This document shows, one piece after another, positions 5,606 to 6,355 of a DNA stretch of 6,355 nucleotides. How positions within the stretch are numbered: the first letter of the stretch is position 1; every line of letters starts with the position of its first letter. The notes beneath the pieces are model-generated. The model worked only from the letters and a program-made list of their open reading frames with translations. It was not told where the DNA came from and did not search any database. The stretch covers positions 5,947 to 12,301 of the forward strand of contig DOCI01000267.1 in NCBI GenBank assembly GCA_003503535.1, written 5' to 3'. The stretch is from Planctomycetaceae bacterium. Its GTDB lineage: Bacteria > Planctomycetota > Planctomycetia > Planctomycetales > Planctomycetaceae. Both the position numbers and the translations under genes were made by a program.

Positions 5606-5732
5606 GGAACGCTTAGAATTTTCATTATTCAATATTCAAATCCTTAGACCACTCCATGGCAAGATTAAATGGTGTGGCGTATCCTGAAAGGACTCCGTTT
5701 ATTAGCCCATTGCGAATCTCACCATTTGAATT

Positions 5733-5737
5733 GAAGG
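5733..5737 (+). promoter_or_regulatory. ribosome binding site of the beta-helix gene
   Basis: GAAGG lies 6 bases before the ATG at 5744 and fixes this as the start, since the peptide from here is a well-formed signal sequence. The 5606-5732 stretch before it holds no other feature I can support. Confidence 0.6.
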
Positions 5738-5743
5738 TCTCTC

Positions 5744-6355
5744 ATGGCACAAAACATCTTCCGCTCAGCCTCCTCTCTCTTCTTCGTTATTGCTCTGTCA
5801 GCATTCACAGTTTCGCCGAGCTTTGCTGAGACGAAAGAAGATCAGACCAACTCGGCGGTCGTCATTCAGGCCAAAGACTTCGATTCGATTCAGGCGGCCA
5901 TCGATGCCGTTCCCGAGCAAGGGGGAATGGTTGTGCTACCAGCTGGGACATTTGAATTATTAATGCCTTTAGTCATTCGTACCGAGCGAACGCGAATTAC
6001 CGGAGCAGGGCCGGCTACGCATTTGATAAACAAAAATGAAGAAGGCCAGCCGGCGATTCAGATTCGGTCAGATGGATACGCTGAAAACAAAAAGCTGAGA
6101 CTCTGGCAGGTGCAGTTGGATCATTTTCAGATTTCCGGCAATCCCAAAAGTGGCGATGGGATTCATGCAGCCGGGATTGAAGAAATTTTCATTCATGGTG
6201 TCTCCATCCATCATCACGGCAGGCACGGCATCTTTCTTGATTTCTGTTATGAAGATCCCCGCATTTCGGATTGTCTGATCACCTACAACAAAGAGGCCGG
6301 GGTAAAGTTACTGGGATGTCATGATATTGTTGTGAATGCCAATCACTTTGAAGAG
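5744..6355 (+). CDS. secreted right-handed beta-helix (pectate-lyase-like) protein, 5' part
   Basis: The first 204 codons are open to the window end; the 3' part lies outside. Residues 1-28 form a signal peptide (hydrophobic core about 11-22, likely cut after SFA at Ala28). Residues 44-95 show the entry to a pectate-lyase-type beta-helix: 'FDSIQAAIDAVPEQGGMVVLPAGTFEL', then 'RTRITGAGPATHLI', the standard opening of pectate_lyase_3 / parallel beta-helix domains in which a helix cap leads to the first rungs. From about 125 short rungs repeat with a G-I/I-x-I pattern (LDHFQISGN, IEEIFIHGVSIHHHGRHGIFLDFC, ISDCLITYNKEAGVKLLGCHDIVV). The fold is shared by pectate lyases, polysaccharide lyases, epimerases and binding proteins, so the reaction cannot be named from this part. 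Export and fold fit polysaccharide processing, as does the sulfatase upstream, but the genes are not adjacent. Base composition returns to that of the main chromosome. Confidence 0.9.
   Translation, partial: MAQNIFRSASSLFFVIALSAFTVSPSFAETKEDQTNSAVVIQAKDFDSIQAAIDAVPEQGGMVVLPAGTFELLMPLVIRTERTRITGAGPATHLINKNEEGQPAIQIRSDGYAENKKLRLWQVQLDHFQISGNPKSGDGIHAAGIEEIFIHGVSIHHHGRHGIFLDFCYEDPRISDCLITYNKEAGVKLLGCHDIVVNANHFEE

Noticed and set aside
5606..5743. Remainder of a toxin gene
   Set aside because: All three frames are broken by stops and show no RelE/ParE C-terminal pattern, so only the 15-codon stub was kept, at low confidence.

Overview
The window looks like chromosomal DNA of a planctomycete, probably of the Gimesia/Rubinisphaera/Planctomycetaceae type. 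The reasons are a secreted arylsulfatase A-like enzyme, an unattached outer lipoprotein of the kind common in that phylum, a secreted beta-helix protein, and hairpin-forming intergenic repeats of a style I associate with these genomes. The assignment is inference from content and no species is claimed.

Layout. At 1-283 there is no gene, only a GC-rich hairpin at the window edge, a weak terminator-like hairpin and an inverted repeat. At 284-1465 (minus) lies a lipoprotein of unknown function. At 1466-1789 is a divergent intergenic region holding a paired-hairpin repeat and a good promoter for the sulfatase. At 1790-3235 (plus) lies an exported arylsulfatase A-like sulfatase with all main catalytic residues. 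At 3236-3515 is a second paired-hairpin repeat and a possible small leader ORF. At 3516-4547 (plus) lies class II fructose-bisphosphate aldolase, closed by a strong intrinsic terminator at 4651-4680. From about 4680 to 5640 the DNA becomes visibly AT-richer and holds a 147-residue acidic protein of unknown function and an antitoxin-like protein of the 'putative addiction module component' family (TIGR02574/PF09720), with no intact toxin after it. From 5744 to the window end runs the first 204 codons of a secreted right-handed beta-helix (pectate-lyase-like) protein.

How the genes relate. The genes do not form one operon. The lipoprotein is divergent from the sulfatase; the aldolase is central glycolysis/gluconeogenesis and has its own terminator; the AT-rich block looks like a small inserted accessory patch. 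The sulfatase and the beta-helix protein would both be exported and both fit breakdown of sulfated or acidic polysaccharides, but they are separated by unrelated genes.

The most interesting signal is non-coding. Two paired inverted hairpin repeats bracket the sulfatase gene. Each arm consists of a GTAG or GTCG head followed directly by a palindrome with a CAGGC/GCCTG core. The arms differ from each other by paired (compensatory) changes. This is the architecture of REPINs, the paired REP elements mobilised by RAYT (IS200/IS605-like) transposases.
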